From: Caldilineaceae bacterium
GTDB taxonomy: Bacteria; Chloroflexota; Anaerolineae; Caldilineales; Caldilineaceae
Assembly (NCBI GenBank): GCA_026989655.1
Contig: JALSIX010000014.1
Span: 1-64,000 of the forward strand
Length of the DNA stretch: 64,000 nt
Direction of reading: 5' to 3'
Position numbers and translations under genes: made by a program. Positions 50,956-59,673 of the stretch are shown one piece after another; position 1 is the first letter of the stretch; each line of letters begins with the position of its first letter. The notes under the pieces are model-generated. The model made no database searches. It was not told the DNA's origin and saw only the letters and a list, made by a program, of their open reading frames with translations.

Positions 50956-51735
50956 GTGAGACAGCGTGTTCTGGTCGCCGTGGTCCTCCTGCCACCGGTG
51001 CTCTACGCGGTCTGGCAGGGAGGCACCTGGTGGATCGGGCTGGTGTTGGCGGTGGCCGGCCTGGGGGGGTACGAGTACTACGATCTCCTGGGCCGGGGTG
51101 GGCTGCGGCCGGCCCGGTGGCTGGGAATGGCCTGGCTCCTGGCGCTGGTCCTCACGGCCCAGAGGCCGGCCCTCTTCGCCACGGTCCTCACCGGGGGGCT
51201 CATCGTCTCCCTGGTCCGCAGCCTGTACCAGGTGGATCGTCCCCTGATCAACTGGGCCGGCACGGTGGCCGGCACGGTCTACCTGGGCACCATGATGGGC
51301 CAGGCCATGGTGCTCCGCCTGCTCCCCGATGGCCTCTGGTGGCTCCTGCTGGCCCTGGTCGCAACCTGGCTGAACGACACCAGCGCCTACCTGGTGGGCA
51401 TCTCCCTGGGCCGCCATCGCATCTGGCCTCGGCTGAGCCCCAAGAAGAGCTGGGAGGGAACCCTGGGCGGGCTGGGGATCGCCGCGGTGGGCGGGAGCCT
51501 GGTGGCCGGCCTCTCGCCCCTGCCCCTCCATCCCGGCTGGGGCGCCCTCCTGGGCGCGGGGGCCGGGATCCTGGCCTTCTTCGGCGACCTGTCCATCAGC
51601 ATGGTCAAGCGCCAGGTGGGGGTGAAGGACAGCGGCCGCCTCTTCCCCGGCCACGGCGGGATGCTGGACCGCCTGGACAGCCTCCTCTTCGTCATCCCCG
51701 CCATCTCCCTCATCGCCCAGTGGGGGTCCGGCTAG
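50956..51735 (+). CDS. cdsA: Phosphatidate cytidylyltransferase (CDP-diacylglycerol synthase)
   Basis: A 259-residue membrane enzyme that makes CDP-diacylglycerol for phospholipid synthesis. About seven hydrophobic helices are visible. The signature near the C-terminus is intact: GDLSISMVKRQVGVKDSG followed by PGHGGMLDRLDS. SPKKSWEGT, another family block, is also present. The GTG start at 50956 has no strong ribosome binding site. It ends the plus-strand operon and converges on rpe 15 bp away, with no terminator in between. Confidence 0.94.
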   Translation: MRQRVLVAVVLLPPVLYAVWQGGTWWIGLVLAVAGLGGYEYYDLLGRGGLRPARWLGMAWLLALVLTAQRPALFATVLTGGLIVSLVRSLYQVDRPLINWAGTVAGTVYLGTMMGQAMVLRLLPDGLWWLLLALVATWLNDTSAYLVGISLGRHRIWPRLSPKKSWEGTLGGLGIAAVGGSLVAGLSPLPLHPGWGALLGAGAGILAFFGDLSISMVKRQVGVKDSGRLFPGHGGMLDRLDSLLFVIPAISLIAQWGSG

Positions 51736-51749
51736 CCCCGGCCCTGGGC

Positions 51750-52433
51750 TCATGCCAGCCCCAGCCCGGCCCGCAGGGCCTGGAGATTCTCGGCCACGCT
51801 GCCCCGATCGTTGTACACCGCGCTGCCGGCCACCACCACGTTGGCGCCGTGGCGGACCACCTCGGCCACGTTCTCCGGGCCGATGCCCCCGTCCACCTCC
51901 AGATCACAGGTGGGGTTGAACTCGTCCAACAGCCGCCGCATCCGGCGCAGCTTGCTGGTCGCGGTCTGGATGAAACGCTGGCCGCCGAACCCAGGGTTCA
52001 CGCTCATCACCAACACCAGGTCCACGAAGGGGGCGATCTCCCGGACAGCCTGGATGGGCGTTCCGGGGTTCAGGGCCACCCCGGCCCGGCAGCCCAGGTC
52101 CACGATCTGCTGCACGGTGCGGTGGAGGTGACAGGTGGCCTCCACGTGGACCGTGAGGGTGGTGCCGCCGGCCTGCGCGAAGGCGGCCAGGTAGCGTTCC
52201 GGCTCCTCGATCATGAGGTGGACCTCCAGGGGGAGGTCGGTGGCGTCGCGCACGGCCTGGACCACCAGCGGGCCGAAGGTGAGGTTGGGGACAAAGCGGC
52301 CGTCCATCACATCCAGGTGGATGGCATCGGCGCCGGCCTCCTCCGCGGCCTGGACCGCCCCACGCAGGTGTCCGAAGTCCGCGGTGAGGATGGAGGGTGC
52401 GATGCGAAGGGGCAGATTGGGTCGGGCGACCAT
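51750..52433 (-). CDS. rpe: Ribulose-phosphate 3-epimerase
   Basis: A 227-residue TIM barrel that interconverts ribulose-5-phosphate and xylulose-5-phosphate. The conserved blocks [53 protein letters not shown] and [11 protein letters not shown] include both catalytic Asp residues and the metal His. GAGGAG precedes the ATG at 52433. It follows the hydrolase gene by 15 bp on the minus strand and probably belongs to the same transcript. Confidence 0.97.
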   Translation of the reverse strand: MVARPNLPLRIAPSILTADFGHLRGAVQAAEEAGADAIHLDVMDGRFVPNLTFGPLVVQAVRDATDLPLEVHLMIEEPERYLAAFAQAGGTTLTVHVEATCHLHRTVQQIVDLGCRAGVALNPGTPIQAVREIAPFVDLVLVMSVNPGFGGQRFIQTATSKLRRMRRLLDEFNPTCDLEVDGGIGPENVAEVVRHGANVVVAGSAVYNDRGSVAENLQALRAGLGLA

Positions 52434-52448
52434 GGATCTCCTCGACGT

Positions 52449-53219
52449 TCACAGAGGATGGCGGGACAGGAAGTCCAACAGGATATCGCGCACCTGCCAG
52501 GGACGCCGGAAGATCAGGGCGTGGCCCTGCCCTGGGATCAGGTGCAGCTCGGCTCGGGGCATGGCCTGGGCCATGGTCCGAGGGATGTGGGGAGGAAAGA
52601 ACTCGTCCTCCGCTCCATGGACGATGCAGGCCGGCATGGCCATGCGGGCCAGCTCCTCGGGCGAGAGGTCCACCGTACGTTCCGGCGTCAGGCGTCGAAA
52701 GGCCGGCAACAACACCTCCTGGAAGTAGCCCGGACGGTGGTGGGGGTCGTGGAGCCGGGCGGTGGCCTCCAGCCAGTTCCGCCCGGCCCGGAAACGATCT
52801 GGGGTCAGGCGGACCGTGGGCCCCAGGACCTCCGGCGCGTTGCTGTAGGTGGTGCTCACCAGGGCAAGGGTGCCCGGGTGGGCGTGGCCCTGGTGGACCA
52901 TCCGCAGGGCGATCATGCCTCCGCTGCTCACCCCGGCCAGGTGGCCCTGGAGCGCGCCCTCCGCGGCCATCAACGCCGCGAGCTGGCGGGCCATGGCGCC
53001 ATGGTCGAAATCCCGCGGATGGCCCTCCGAGCGGCCGTGGCCGGGAAGGTCCGGCAGGAGGACCCGGTAGCCGCGGCCCAGGGCGGGCAGCAGCGCTCCC
53101 CAGGCCTGTTTCCCGGTGCTCATGAAGTTGTGCAGCAGGGTCAGGGGCTCTGTCTCCTCCCCCTGGGCTCCGTGGACCTCGTAGTAGATGCGGCCGGTAT
53201 CGGTGGGAAACCAGGCCAT
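52449..53219 (-). CDS. Alpha/beta hydrolase
   Basis: A 256-residue alpha/beta-fold enzyme. The nucleophile Ser98 is in GVSSGG, Asp205 in HGAEDEFF and His233 in GQGHAL, completing the triad. The oxyanion region is LLHNFMSTGKQAW, and LLPDLPGHGRSEG is the usual loop after strand 4. The substrate is unknown; lactonase, esterase and haloperoxidase-like members share these motifs. Its ATG is only 3 bp after the stop of the upstream membrane protease, so the two are co-transcribed. Confidence 0.88.
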   Translation of the reverse strand: MAWFPTDTGRIYYEVHGAQGEETEPLTLLHNFMSTGKQAWGALLPALGRGYRVLLPDLPGHGRSEGHPRDFDHGAMARQLAALMAAEGALQGHLAGVSSGGMIALRMVHQGHAHPGTLALVSTTYSNAPEVLGPTVRLTPDRFRAGRNWLEATARLHDPHHRPGYFQEVLLPAFRRLTPERTVDLSPEELARMAMPACIVHGAEDEFFPPHIPRTMAQAMPRAELHLIPGQGHALIFRRPWQVRDILLDFLSRHPL

Positions 53220-53222
53220 GGG

Positions 53223-54443
53223 CTACACGGGGGGTTCGTCTGGCCGAGGATGGGGGGAGGAGGGGCCCGGTCCCGGGGCCGCCGGTCGCGGGCCGGCAGG
53301 GCCCTGGGCTGCCCACCGCTCCCGGGTAGCCCCCATGACCTGGACCACCTCGCTGATGTCGTCCAGGGTGATCAGGCCCAGGAACTCCCGGCCCTCCCGC
53401 ACGGCCACCACCCGGGTGTGGTGTTCCAGCATGGTGTCCCACACGTCGGCCAAGGAGGTCTCCGGCGAGACCACGGGGATCCGCTCCGCCGGGATCATGA
53501 TCTCGGCCACCCGGCCCTCCGGCCCCTGTTCCCGCAGACCCTGGACCAGCCTGGCCCGGGTGAGGACGCCCACGAAACGGTTGGCCAGGTCGAAGACGGG
53601 GAAGTCGGCCTGGTAGGTGGTCATGATGTAGTCCACGGCCTTCTGGAGGGTGTCGCCGATGTAGAGCCGGTAGGCCTGCCGGGTGAGGGCGTCCCGGGCC
53701 CGGAGCCCCCGCAGGGCAAAGCGGCTCTCCACGTTCTCCAGCTCCCCGCTGCCCCCCACGTAGACGAAGAACGCGATGAGCAGGAGGAAGATGCCCCCAC
53801 CCAACAGCCCCCAGACCGCGAAGAGCAGCGCCATCCCCCGCCCCACCATGACGGCCATGCGGGTGGCCTGGAGGTAGGGCATGGTCATGGCCAACAGGGC
53901 CCGCAGGATGCGGCCGCCGTCCATGGGAAAGGCGGGCAACAGGTTGAAGAGCCCCAGCACCGCGTTCAGAAAGGCCAGGTAGAGGACCAGCCCCTGGAGG
54001 CTGGGAGTCTGCATCAGGTGCATCAGCCAGGCCATGGAGAGCGGCACCCCGGTCCGGAACTCCAACGCGATGAAGAACAAGGCCAGGGGCATCAGGAGCG
54101 CGACCAGGACGAAGTTGACCAGGGGGCCGGCAATGGCGATGAGGAACTCCTGCCAGGGCTTCCGGGGCATCCGCTCCAGCTGGGCGACGCCGCCGATGGG
54201 CAACAACGTGATGTAGGGGACCCGGATGCCGAAGGCCTTGGCGGTCACCGCATGGCCCAGCTCGTGGAGGACCACACAGGCGAAGAGGAGCAGGATGACC
54301 AGGACGCCGTACAGGGCGCCGCCCACGATGCCCCCGGGGCCGGCCGCGTAGATGAAGGCCCCGTAGATCAGGATGAGGACGAAGCTCCAGTGGACCTGGA
54401 TCTCGATGCCCCAGATCCGGGCCAGAGTGAGAGACCCACTCAT
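53223..54443 (-). CDS. Site-2-protease-type membrane metalloprotease with two CBS domains
   Basis: A 406-residue M50 family protein that cleaves substrates inside the membrane. The zinc site is HELGH (60-64), and the third ligand Asp175 lies in NLLPAFPMDGGR. Five to six helices surround them. Residues about 250-375 form a CBS pair (ARDALTR..., AEIMIPAERIPVVS...LGLITLDDISEVV) that may sense adenine nucleotides. The C-terminus is a Pro/Gly-rich tail. AAAGGAA precedes the ATG at 54443, which overlaps the stop of the DUF971 gene by 4 bases. The natural substrate is unknown. Confidence 0.92.
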   Translation of the reverse strand: MSGSLTLARIWGIEIQVHWSFVLILIYGAFIYAAGPGGIVGGALYGVLVILLLFACVVLHELGHAVTAKAFGIRVPYITLLPIGGVAQLERMPRKPWQEFLIAIAGPLVNFVLVALLMPLALFFIALEFRTGVPLSMAWLMHLMQTPSLQGLVLYLAFLNAVLGLFNLLPAFPMDGGRILRALLAMTMPYLQATRMAVMVGRGMALLFAVWGLLGGGIFLLLIAFFVYVGGSGELENVESRFALRGLRARDALTRQAYRLYIGDTLQKAVDYIMTTYQADFPVFDLANRFVGVLTRARLVQGLREQGPEGRVAEIMIPAERIPVVSPETSLADVWDTMLEHHTRVVAVREGREFLGLITLDDISEVVQVMGATRERWAAQGPAGPRPAAPGPGPSSPHPRPDEPPV

Positions 54444-54850
54444 GATGGTTCCTTTCCGCTGGCGTCGGTGGAAGGCGATGGGGATGGTGGGGCGAGCCCG
54501 GCAGGCTCTCCGTCGTTGCACTGGGGGCAAGGACACGAGGCCCGCAGCGCGGCGAAGCTGTAGATCCCCGTGTCGTGGCCGTCGGCCCAGATGAGACGCA
54601 GCGCGTAGTTGCCCACCAGGGCCGCGTCCACCACCCGATCCGAGGGGGGTGGCCCCACCCGAAGCTGCAGGGGGTCCTCCTGAGCAGCCCGCCGGGCCTC
54701 GTTGCACGAGGCACAGGGACAGACCTGGCGCAACCAGGCCAGGCGGTAGGTGCTCACATGGTCGTCCGTCCAGACGATGGTCAGGGTTCCGGCGGTCCGC
54801 TCCACGGTGATGGCCCGGGGGCGTGGGGAGATGGCCGCGTCCACGCCCAT
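54440..54850 (-). CDS. DUF971 (gamma-butyrobetaine hydroxylase N-terminal-like) protein
   Basis: A 136-residue small protein. The core ITVERTAGTLTIVWTDDHVSTY...LR...C.C..C and VGNYALRLIWADGHDTGIYSFAALR match the DUF971 fold, which in some enzymes is a zinc-binding N-terminal domain and in bacteria often stands alone near Fe-S assembly genes. Cysteines come in two clusters (VCPCASC and SCPCPQC), so two metal sites or one bridging site are possible. The cellular role is not established. Confidence 0.78.
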   Translation of the reverse strand: MGVDAAISPRPRAITVERTAGTLTIVWTDDHVSTYRLAWLRQVCPCASCNEARRAAQEDPLQLRVGPPPSDRVVDAALVGNYALRLIWADGHDTGIYSFAALRASCPCPQCNDGEPAGLAPPSPSPSTDASGKEPS

Positions 54851-54854
54851 GGGC

Positions 54855-55622
54855 TCACCGCCCCTTGTCCTGGAACAGGATGCCGGAGAGGAGTTCGATG
54901 GGCAGGGGGAAGATCACCGTGCTGTTGCGCTCCGCGCTGATCTCGGTCAGGGTCTGGAGATAGCGAAGCTGGAGCGCGCCGGGCTGGGTGGCCATGATGC
55001 CCGCAGCCTCGGCCAGGGTCTGGGAGGCCTGGAGCTCGCCCTCCGCGTGGATGATCTTGGCCCGCTTCTCCCGCTCTGCCTCGGCCTGGCGGGCCATGGC
55101 CCGCTGCATGGTGGCCGGCAGCTCCACGTCCTTCACCTCCACGATGCTGACCTTCACTCCCCAGGGCTCGGTCTGCTCGTCGATGATCCGCTGGAGCTGG
55201 TGGTTGATCTTGTCCCGTTCGGCCAGCAGTTCGTCCAGCTCGCTCTGGCCCAACACGGAGCGCAAGGTGGTCTGCGCGATCTGTTGGGTGGCCAGCAGGT
55301 AGTTGGAGACGTTGACCACGGCCGCCACCGGGTCCACAACCCGAAAGTAACAGACCGCGTTCACCTTCACGGTGACGTTGTCCTTGGTGATGGCCTCCTG
55401 GGTGGGGACATCCAGGGTGACCACTCGGAGGTCCACCTTCACCATCCGGTCCACGATGGGGATGATCCAGAAGAGCCCCGGCCCCTTGGCGCCGATCACC
55501 CGGCCCAGGCGGAAGATCACGCCCCGCTCGTACTCGGCCACGATGCGCAGGGCGGCCCGGATGATCCAAAGGGCCAGCAGGATGACGAAGATGAAGACCG
55601 GCAGGTTGGAGATCTGTTCCAC
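54855..55622 (-). CDS. Slipin (SPFH/stomatin-like membrane protein)
   Basis: A 255-residue protein with one N-terminal membrane helix (about 8-25), then the SPFH domain ([36 protein letters not shown]) and a charged helical C-terminus ([20 protein letters not shown]) that drives oligomerisation. Such proteins scaffold membrane microdomains and often lie beside membrane proteases. Here a site-2 protease is two genes downstream. The GTG start is set by AGGAGG six bases upstream. Confidence 0.93.
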   Translation of the reverse strand: MEQISNLPVFIFVILLALWIIRAALRIVAEYERGVIFRLGRVIGAKGPGLFWIIPIVDRMVKVDLRVVTLDVPTQEAITKDNVTVKVNAVCYFRVVDPVAAVVNVSNYLLATQQIAQTTLRSVLGQSELDELLAERDKINHQLQRIIDEQTEPWGVKVSIVEVKDVELPATMQRAMARQAEAEREKRAKIIHAEGELQASQTLAEAAGIMATQPGALQLRYLQTLTEISAERNSTVIFPLPIELLSGILFQDKGR

Positions 55623-55694
55623 GGCACACCTCCTGGTGGAAACGACCGCTGCCCTCGAGGAGGAGACGGCCGGCGTTCAGGTCCATCGGCCCCC

Positions 55695-55725
55695 ATTATA
55701 CCTGAGGATCTCCCCAGAGGGACAA
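55695..55725 (-). promoter_or_regulatory. Probable promoter of the slipin-DUF971-protease-hydrolase-rpe operon
   Basis: A perfect TATAAT on the minus strand (55700-55695) has TTGTCC (55725-55720) upstream with a 19-bp spacer. The leader would be about 65 nt. Confidence 0.55.
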
Positions 55726-55772
55726 TCCCCGTCCGCCCCCGGGAACGGCCCCTACCCGATGGAGGACGGGGG

Positions 55773-57119
55773 CTACTCCCGGGCGAACTCCTGGAAGACC
55801 GTGGCCATGTGCTTGATGCCGTCGATGTAGTCCTGCACGTAGATGTTCTCGTTGGGCGCGTGGTTGCGGGAATCTGCGTGGCCCACGCCCGCGCCCACCA
55901 CGGGGATGCCCCAGCGGGCGCAGAGGGCGTGCATGGGGCCGGTGCCGGCCATGGAGGGCAACATCACCGGGGGCTGGGTGTACACCCGGCGGGCCGCTCG
56001 CAGGACGGCCTGGACCACCGGGTGGTCGGGATCCGTGCGGGCCGGGTCCTCGCCGTGGAGGTCGACGACCTGGATGTCCGAGAACCCGTGCCGGTCCAGG
56101 TGCTCGCGCAGCAGCCGCAGCACCCGCCGATGGCTCTGGTCTGGCACCAGGCGGAAGTCGATCTTGCAGAAGGCCTGGCTGGGCAGGACGGTCTTGGAGC
56201 CGGGGCCCGTGTAGCCGGACTGGATGCCCGCGATGTTGCAGGTGGGCTGGAAGATCAGGTCCGCCTTGGCCTGCTCCGTGTCCGCGCCCCGGAGGAAGGC
56301 CGCCAACCCCAGGTTCTCCAGGTAGGCCGGGCCGTCGAACTCCCAGTCGGCCAACAGCTCCCGCTCCCGGGGGGTGGGCGGCCGCACGTCGTCGTAGAAG
56401 CCCTGGATAGCCACCCGCTCGTCCGGGGTCTTCAGGGTGCTCAGGGCCCACACCAGGCGCCAGGCCGGGTTGGGCACGATGGCCGCGTTGGCCGAGTGGA
56501 GATCGCGCGCCGCGCCCTGGGCCCGGAGCTCCACGTAGGTGATGCCCTTGCACCCTGCGTAGACCTGGAGCCGCCCCCGGCTGTCCTTGTACCCGGCCTC
56601 CCAGATGCAGCCGTCCGCGGCGTAGCGGGGGTGGTAGGCCTCGGCAAAGGCCTCCAGGTTGGGGCTGCCGATCTCCTCCTCCCCCTCGAAGACGAACTTC
56701 AGGGTCAGGGGAAGATGGCCCCGGACCTTCAACCAGGCGTCCACGGCACAGAGCCGGGCCACCAGGTTGCCCTTGTTGTCGGCCACGCCCCGGGCCCAGA
56801 TGCGGCCCTCTGCCAGGGTGGCCTCGAAGGGCGGATAGTCCCACAGATCCAGGGGTTCCGGCGGCTGCACATCGTAGTGGTCGTAGATCAGGAGGCTGCG
56901 GGGGCCGGCGCCAGGCAGCTCGCCGTAGACCACCGGATAGCCCCCGGTAGGGATCTGTTCGGCCTGGGCGCCGACACCCCGCACCATCTCCAACACCATG
57001 TGGGCGGTCTCCTCCATGCCGATGCCCTGTGCAGCGATGGAAGGCTGGCGACACAGCGCCTGAAGGGCCTGGATGTACTCCTCCGCGTGGGCGTCGATGT
57101 AGGCGTAGATGTCGTCCAT
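55773..57119 (-). CDS. M20 family metallopeptidase (dipeptidase type)
   Basis: A 448-residue zinc exopeptidase related to CNDP/ArgE/DapE dipeptidases. Metal-site motifs are in the usual places: LLIYDHYDVQP, GVADNKGNLVAR (bridging Asp), FEGEEEIGSPN (catalytic Glu pair), and a late His in DSRNHAPNENIY. The lid domain lies between. It probably cleaves dipeptides or acyl-amino acids in the cytoplasm. GGAGGAGAG precedes the ATG at 57119. The frame is open much further upstream but that part crosses the promoter. Confidence 0.92.
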   Translation of the reverse strand: MDDIYAYIDAHAEEYIQALQALCRQPSIAAQGIGMEETAHMVLEMVRGVGAQAEQIPTGGYPVVYGELPGAGPRSLLIYDHYDVQPPEPLDLWDYPPFEATLAEGRIWARGVADNKGNLVARLCAVDAWLKVRGHLPLTLKFVFEGEEEIGSPNLEAFAEAYHPRYAADGCIWEAGYKDSRGRLQVYAGCKGITYVELRAQGAARDLHSANAAIVPNPAWRLVWALSTLKTPDERVAIQGFYDDVRPPTPRERELLADWEFDGPAYLENLGLAAFLRGADTEQAKADLIFQPTCNIAGIQSGYTGPGSKTVLPSQAFCKIDFRLVPDQSHRRVLRLLREHLDRHGFSDIQVVDLHGEDPARTDPDHPVVQAVLRAARRVYTQPPVMLPSMAGTGPMHALCARWGIPVVGAGVGHADSRNHAPNENIYVQDYIDGIKHMATVFQEFARE

Positions 57120-57270
57120 GGGGCTCTCCTCCAGGGTGGGGGACGAGGGGGGACGCCGCGATGGCCCCCGCGGCGAGGGCCAGGGGAACACGCCCCGGGC
57201 AACCGCTGCCCATCCCCGGGACCGTGCAACCCGTCGAGGCAGGAGCTCCACGGTCGGGGGATCCGCCTCC

Positions 57271-57298
57271 ATTATAAGGGGTTCGATCCATCTTGCAA
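57271..57298 (-). promoter_or_regulatory. Promoter of the M20 peptidase gene
   Basis: On the minus strand TTGCAA (57298-57293) and a perfect TATAAT (57276-57271) are separated by 16 bp. The leader is about 145 nt. Confidence 0.72.
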
Positions 57299-57445
57299 CC
57301 GAGGGCGAAGGCATGGACAGGGTACAAGGAGGGAGCCGGGATATCGGGGAGCCCCCAGGGCCTCTTCCCCACGGCCCCACCCCTTGACATCCGGCGCCTC
57401 GACCGCGCGGAAAGCCTCCGGCCGCGCTCCACACGCCCCGGCCTG

Positions 57446-57475
57446 TTTCGTCCATGCCCCCTCCTGTGCTAAACT
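57446..57475 (+). promoter_or_regulatory. Possible promoter of ttuB-ttuA
   Basis: TAAACT (57470-57475) with a weak TTTCGT (57446-57451) and 18-bp spacing lies about 120 bp before ttuB. The 478-bp divergent gap holds this, the opposite-strand promoter, and no gene. Confidence 0.45.
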
Positions 57476-57597
57476 CTGGAGGGGGGCATGGACCGCGACC
57501 CCCATCCGCCTGTGCGGGGGAACTCGTGGGCCCGGATCCATCAGGGTTCGCCCGGGGTGCCCCTGCGGTCGTCTCGGTCCCATCTCTCGAGGAGATC

Positions 57598-57858
57598 ATG
57601 AACCCATCTGACCCGCGAGCCATGCAGCCGACGGAAGATCCCTCCGCCCCGAAACCCGAGCGGCCCAAGGTGGTGGTCAAGCTGCGTGGGCAGATCTGGG
57701 AGGTGGAGGGCAATCGCCGGGCCCGAGAGGTGGTCCGGGAACTTGGGCTCAACCCGGAGAGTTACCTTGTTGTGCGGGACGGTGAGCTGATCACCGACGA
57801 TACCATCCTGCGCCCCGGAGATCGGGTGGAGCTCATCGCGGTGATCTCCGGAGGCTGA
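57598..57858 (+). CDS. ttuB: ThiS/MoaD/TtuB-type ubiquitin-like sulfur carrier
   Basis: An 86-residue protein with a disordered N-terminus and a beta-grasp fold from about residue 24 (VVVKLRGQIWEVEGNRRAREVVRELG...). It ends in Gly-Gly (AVISGG), the tail that is adenylated and thiocarboxylated to carry sulfur. GAGGAG precedes the ATG. The gene lies 15 bp before ttuA, so it is most likely TtuB, the donor for 2-thiolation of T54 in tRNA, rather than ThiS or MoaD. No thiamine or molybdopterin genes are nearby. Confidence 0.85.
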   Translation: MNPSDPRAMQPTEDPSAPKPERPKVVVKLRGQIWEVEGNRRAREVVRELGLNPESYLVVRDGELITDDTILRPGDRVELIAVISGG

Positions 57859-57873
57859 TAGAGCGAGGAGACC

Positions 57874-58872
57874 ATGCGCTGTCGAAAGTGTCGTGAGCGG
57901 GCCGTGATCCACATGCGCCAGCACAAGCTGGCCCTGTGCCGAGACCATTACCTGGCGTGGATCCCGGAACAGACCGAACGGTTCATCCGCAAGTACCGGA
58001 TGTTCACCCGGGACGAGCCGGTCCTGGTGGCGGTGAGCGGCGGGAAGGACTCCCTGGCCCTGTGGGACGTGCTGCTCCGGCTGGGGTATCGGGCCGATGG
58101 CCTGTACCTGGGCCTGGGCATCGACGGCGACATCGGCTACAGCGACGCGTCCTACGCCAAGATCCGGGCCTTTGCGGAACAGCACCCCGAGGCCCGGCTC
58201 CATGTGCTGGACATCCGGGAGACCTATGGGGAGAGCATCCCCGAGCTGGCCCAGCGGACCCGCCGGGGCAAGGGGAAGCCCTGCTCGGTGTGCGGCCTGG
58301 TGAAACGCCACGAGATGAACCGGATCGCCCACGAGCTGGGCTACCCGGTCTTGGCCACCGGCCACAACCTGGACGACGAGGTCGCGGTCCTCTTCCAGAA
58401 CACCCTCCACTGGAACACCGGCTACCTGGCCCGCCAGTACCCGGTGCTGCCCGGTGGAGACGGCTTTGCACGCAAGGTGAAGCCCTTCTGCCGCTTCTAC
58501 GAACGGGAGACCGCGGCCTACGCCATCCTACGGGGCATCGACTACATCTACGACGAGTGCCCCTACTCGGTGGGGGCCACCACCATCTACTACAAGGAAC
58601 TGCTGGATCGGCTGGAGGCGGATCGGCCCGGGGCCAAGCTGAGCTTCTACCTCTCCTTCCTGCGGGCCAAGGACCAGGACGGCCTCTTCGCCCACGTCCA
58701 GGAAGGGGAACGGGCGGAGATGCACCCCTGCAGCCGCTGTGGCCAGCCCACCACCGCGCCGGACCTGTGTGCCTTCTGTCGGCTGTGGCCCGAGGAGGTG
58801 CTGGAGCGACCGACGGAGACCTTCATCCCCCTGACCCTGGCCCCCGTGGCCGAGCCTCCCGAGGCGGCCTGA
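57874..58872 (+). CDS. ttuA: tRNA-5-methyluridine(54) 2-sulfurtransferase TtuA
   Basis: A 332-residue PP-loop enzyme that activates U54 of tRNA with ATP and inserts sulfur from TtuB, which stabilises tRNA at high temperature. The N-terminal zinc site is Cys3/Cys6/Cys22/His25, the PP-loop is SGGKDS (55-60), the [4Fe-4S] cysteines are Cys137, Cys140 and Cys229, and the C-terminal zinc site is Cys286/289/299/302. All match the Thermus and Pyrococcus enzymes. Its presence supports a thermophilic lifestyle. ttuB is directly upstream. Confidence 0.93.
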   Translation: MRCRKCRERAVIHMRQHKLALCRDHYLAWIPEQTERFIRKYRMFTRDEPVLVAVSGGKDSLALWDVLLRLGYRADGLYLGLGIDGDIGYSDASYAKIRAFAEQHPEARLHVLDIRETYGESIPELAQRTRRGKGKPCSVCGLVKRHEMNRIAHELGYPVLATGHNLDDEVAVLFQNTLHWNTGYLARQYPVLPGGDGFARKVKPFCRFYERETAAYAILRGIDYIYDECPYSVGATTIYYKELLDRLEADRPGAKLSFYLSFLRAKDQDGLFAHVQEGERAEMHPCSRCGQPTTAPDLCAFCRLWPEEVLERPTETFIPLTLAPVAEPPEAA

Positions 58873-58906
58873 GGCCACGCCCGGCTCTCCCCCAGCTCGA
58901 GGAACT

Positions 58907-58942
58907 CGGGCCGACCGTCGGCACATCCGGCGGGTCGGCCCG
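58907..58942. terminator. GC hairpin between convergent ttuA and rsmD
   Basis: Perfect 10-bp arms (58907-58916 and 58933-58942) enclose a 16-nt loop, with no T-run on either strand. It may end transcription from both sides inefficiently. The rest of the 181-bp gap shows nothing else. Confidence 0.4.
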
Positions 58943-59053
58943 GGCTCTCTGCCCGTGCCCGGGCGGTGCGCTCCTCGGCTCCGCTCCCTCCAACAACCGG
59001 TCCCGCCCCGGCACAGAGACCCCGACGTCCGGGCCGAAGCCAGACAACGGCGC

Positions 59054-59638
59054 TCAGGTCCGCTCCCCCGGCCCGTCCTGGGCAGCGGTCTCGGGCCGCG
59101 CGAAGAAGACCAGGAGCACCGAACCGTATCGCCGGCGTTCGTACTCCTCCAGATGCCGCAGCGCCACCGGCGCGTCCTCCCGGGGATGGATCTGCACGAT
59201 GACGATGCCCTCTTCCTGGAGGAGGGCCGGCCGACGGTCAATGGCCTCCAGGGCCTTGCGCCACAGCTCCCGATACTGGGGGGGAGCCACGTAGATCAGG
59301 TGAAAGGGCTCCCCCTGATACCGTTCCAGAAAACGGAAGCTGTCCGCCTTTTCCACCTGGGCCCGCCCCTCCAGCTTGCAGTGGGCCAGATTGGCCCGGA
59401 TGGTCTGGACCGCGGCCCGGCTGCGGTCCACAAAGGTGGTGTGGGCCGCGCCCCGGCTCAGGGCCTCGATGCCCACCGCGCCGCTCCCAGCAAAGAGATC
59501 CAGCACCCGGGCCCCCTCGATCCAGCCGTCCAGGATGGCGAAGAGGGCCTCCTTGGCCCGATCGGTGATGGGCCGAGCCACCCCACCCGGCACCGACTGG
59601 AGCTTGTGGCCCTTGGCCGATCCCGCGATGACCCGCAT
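59054..59638 (-). CDS. rsmD: 16S rRNA (guanine966-N2)-methyltransferase RsmD, with altered catalytic motif
   Basis: A 194-residue Rossmann methyltransferase. The N-terminus MRVIAGSAKGHKL, the block RPITDRAKEALFAIL and the SAM-binding motif VLDLFAGSGAVGIEALSRGA identify RsmD. The usual catalytic (D/N)PPY motif reads APPQY (118-122), so the acidic or amide residue that positions the target amine is replaced by Ala. Either this lineage uses a variant site or the enzyme modifies a different position. AGGAGG precedes the ATG at 59638. It is downstream of two membrane glycosyltransferase-like genes on the same strand. Confidence 0.88.
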   Translation of the reverse strand: MRVIAGSAKGHKLQSVPGGVARPITDRAKEALFAILDGWIEGARVLDLFAGSGAVGIEALSRGAAHTTFVDRSRAAVQTIRANLAHCKLEGRAQVEKADSFRFLERYQGEPFHLIYVAPPQYRELWRKALEAIDRRPALLQEEGIVIVQIHPREDAPVALRHLEEYERRRYGSVLLVFFARPETAAQDGPGERT

Positions 59639-59673
59639 GGCCGTCCTCCTGGTGCTCGCCTCGAACCGGGCAC

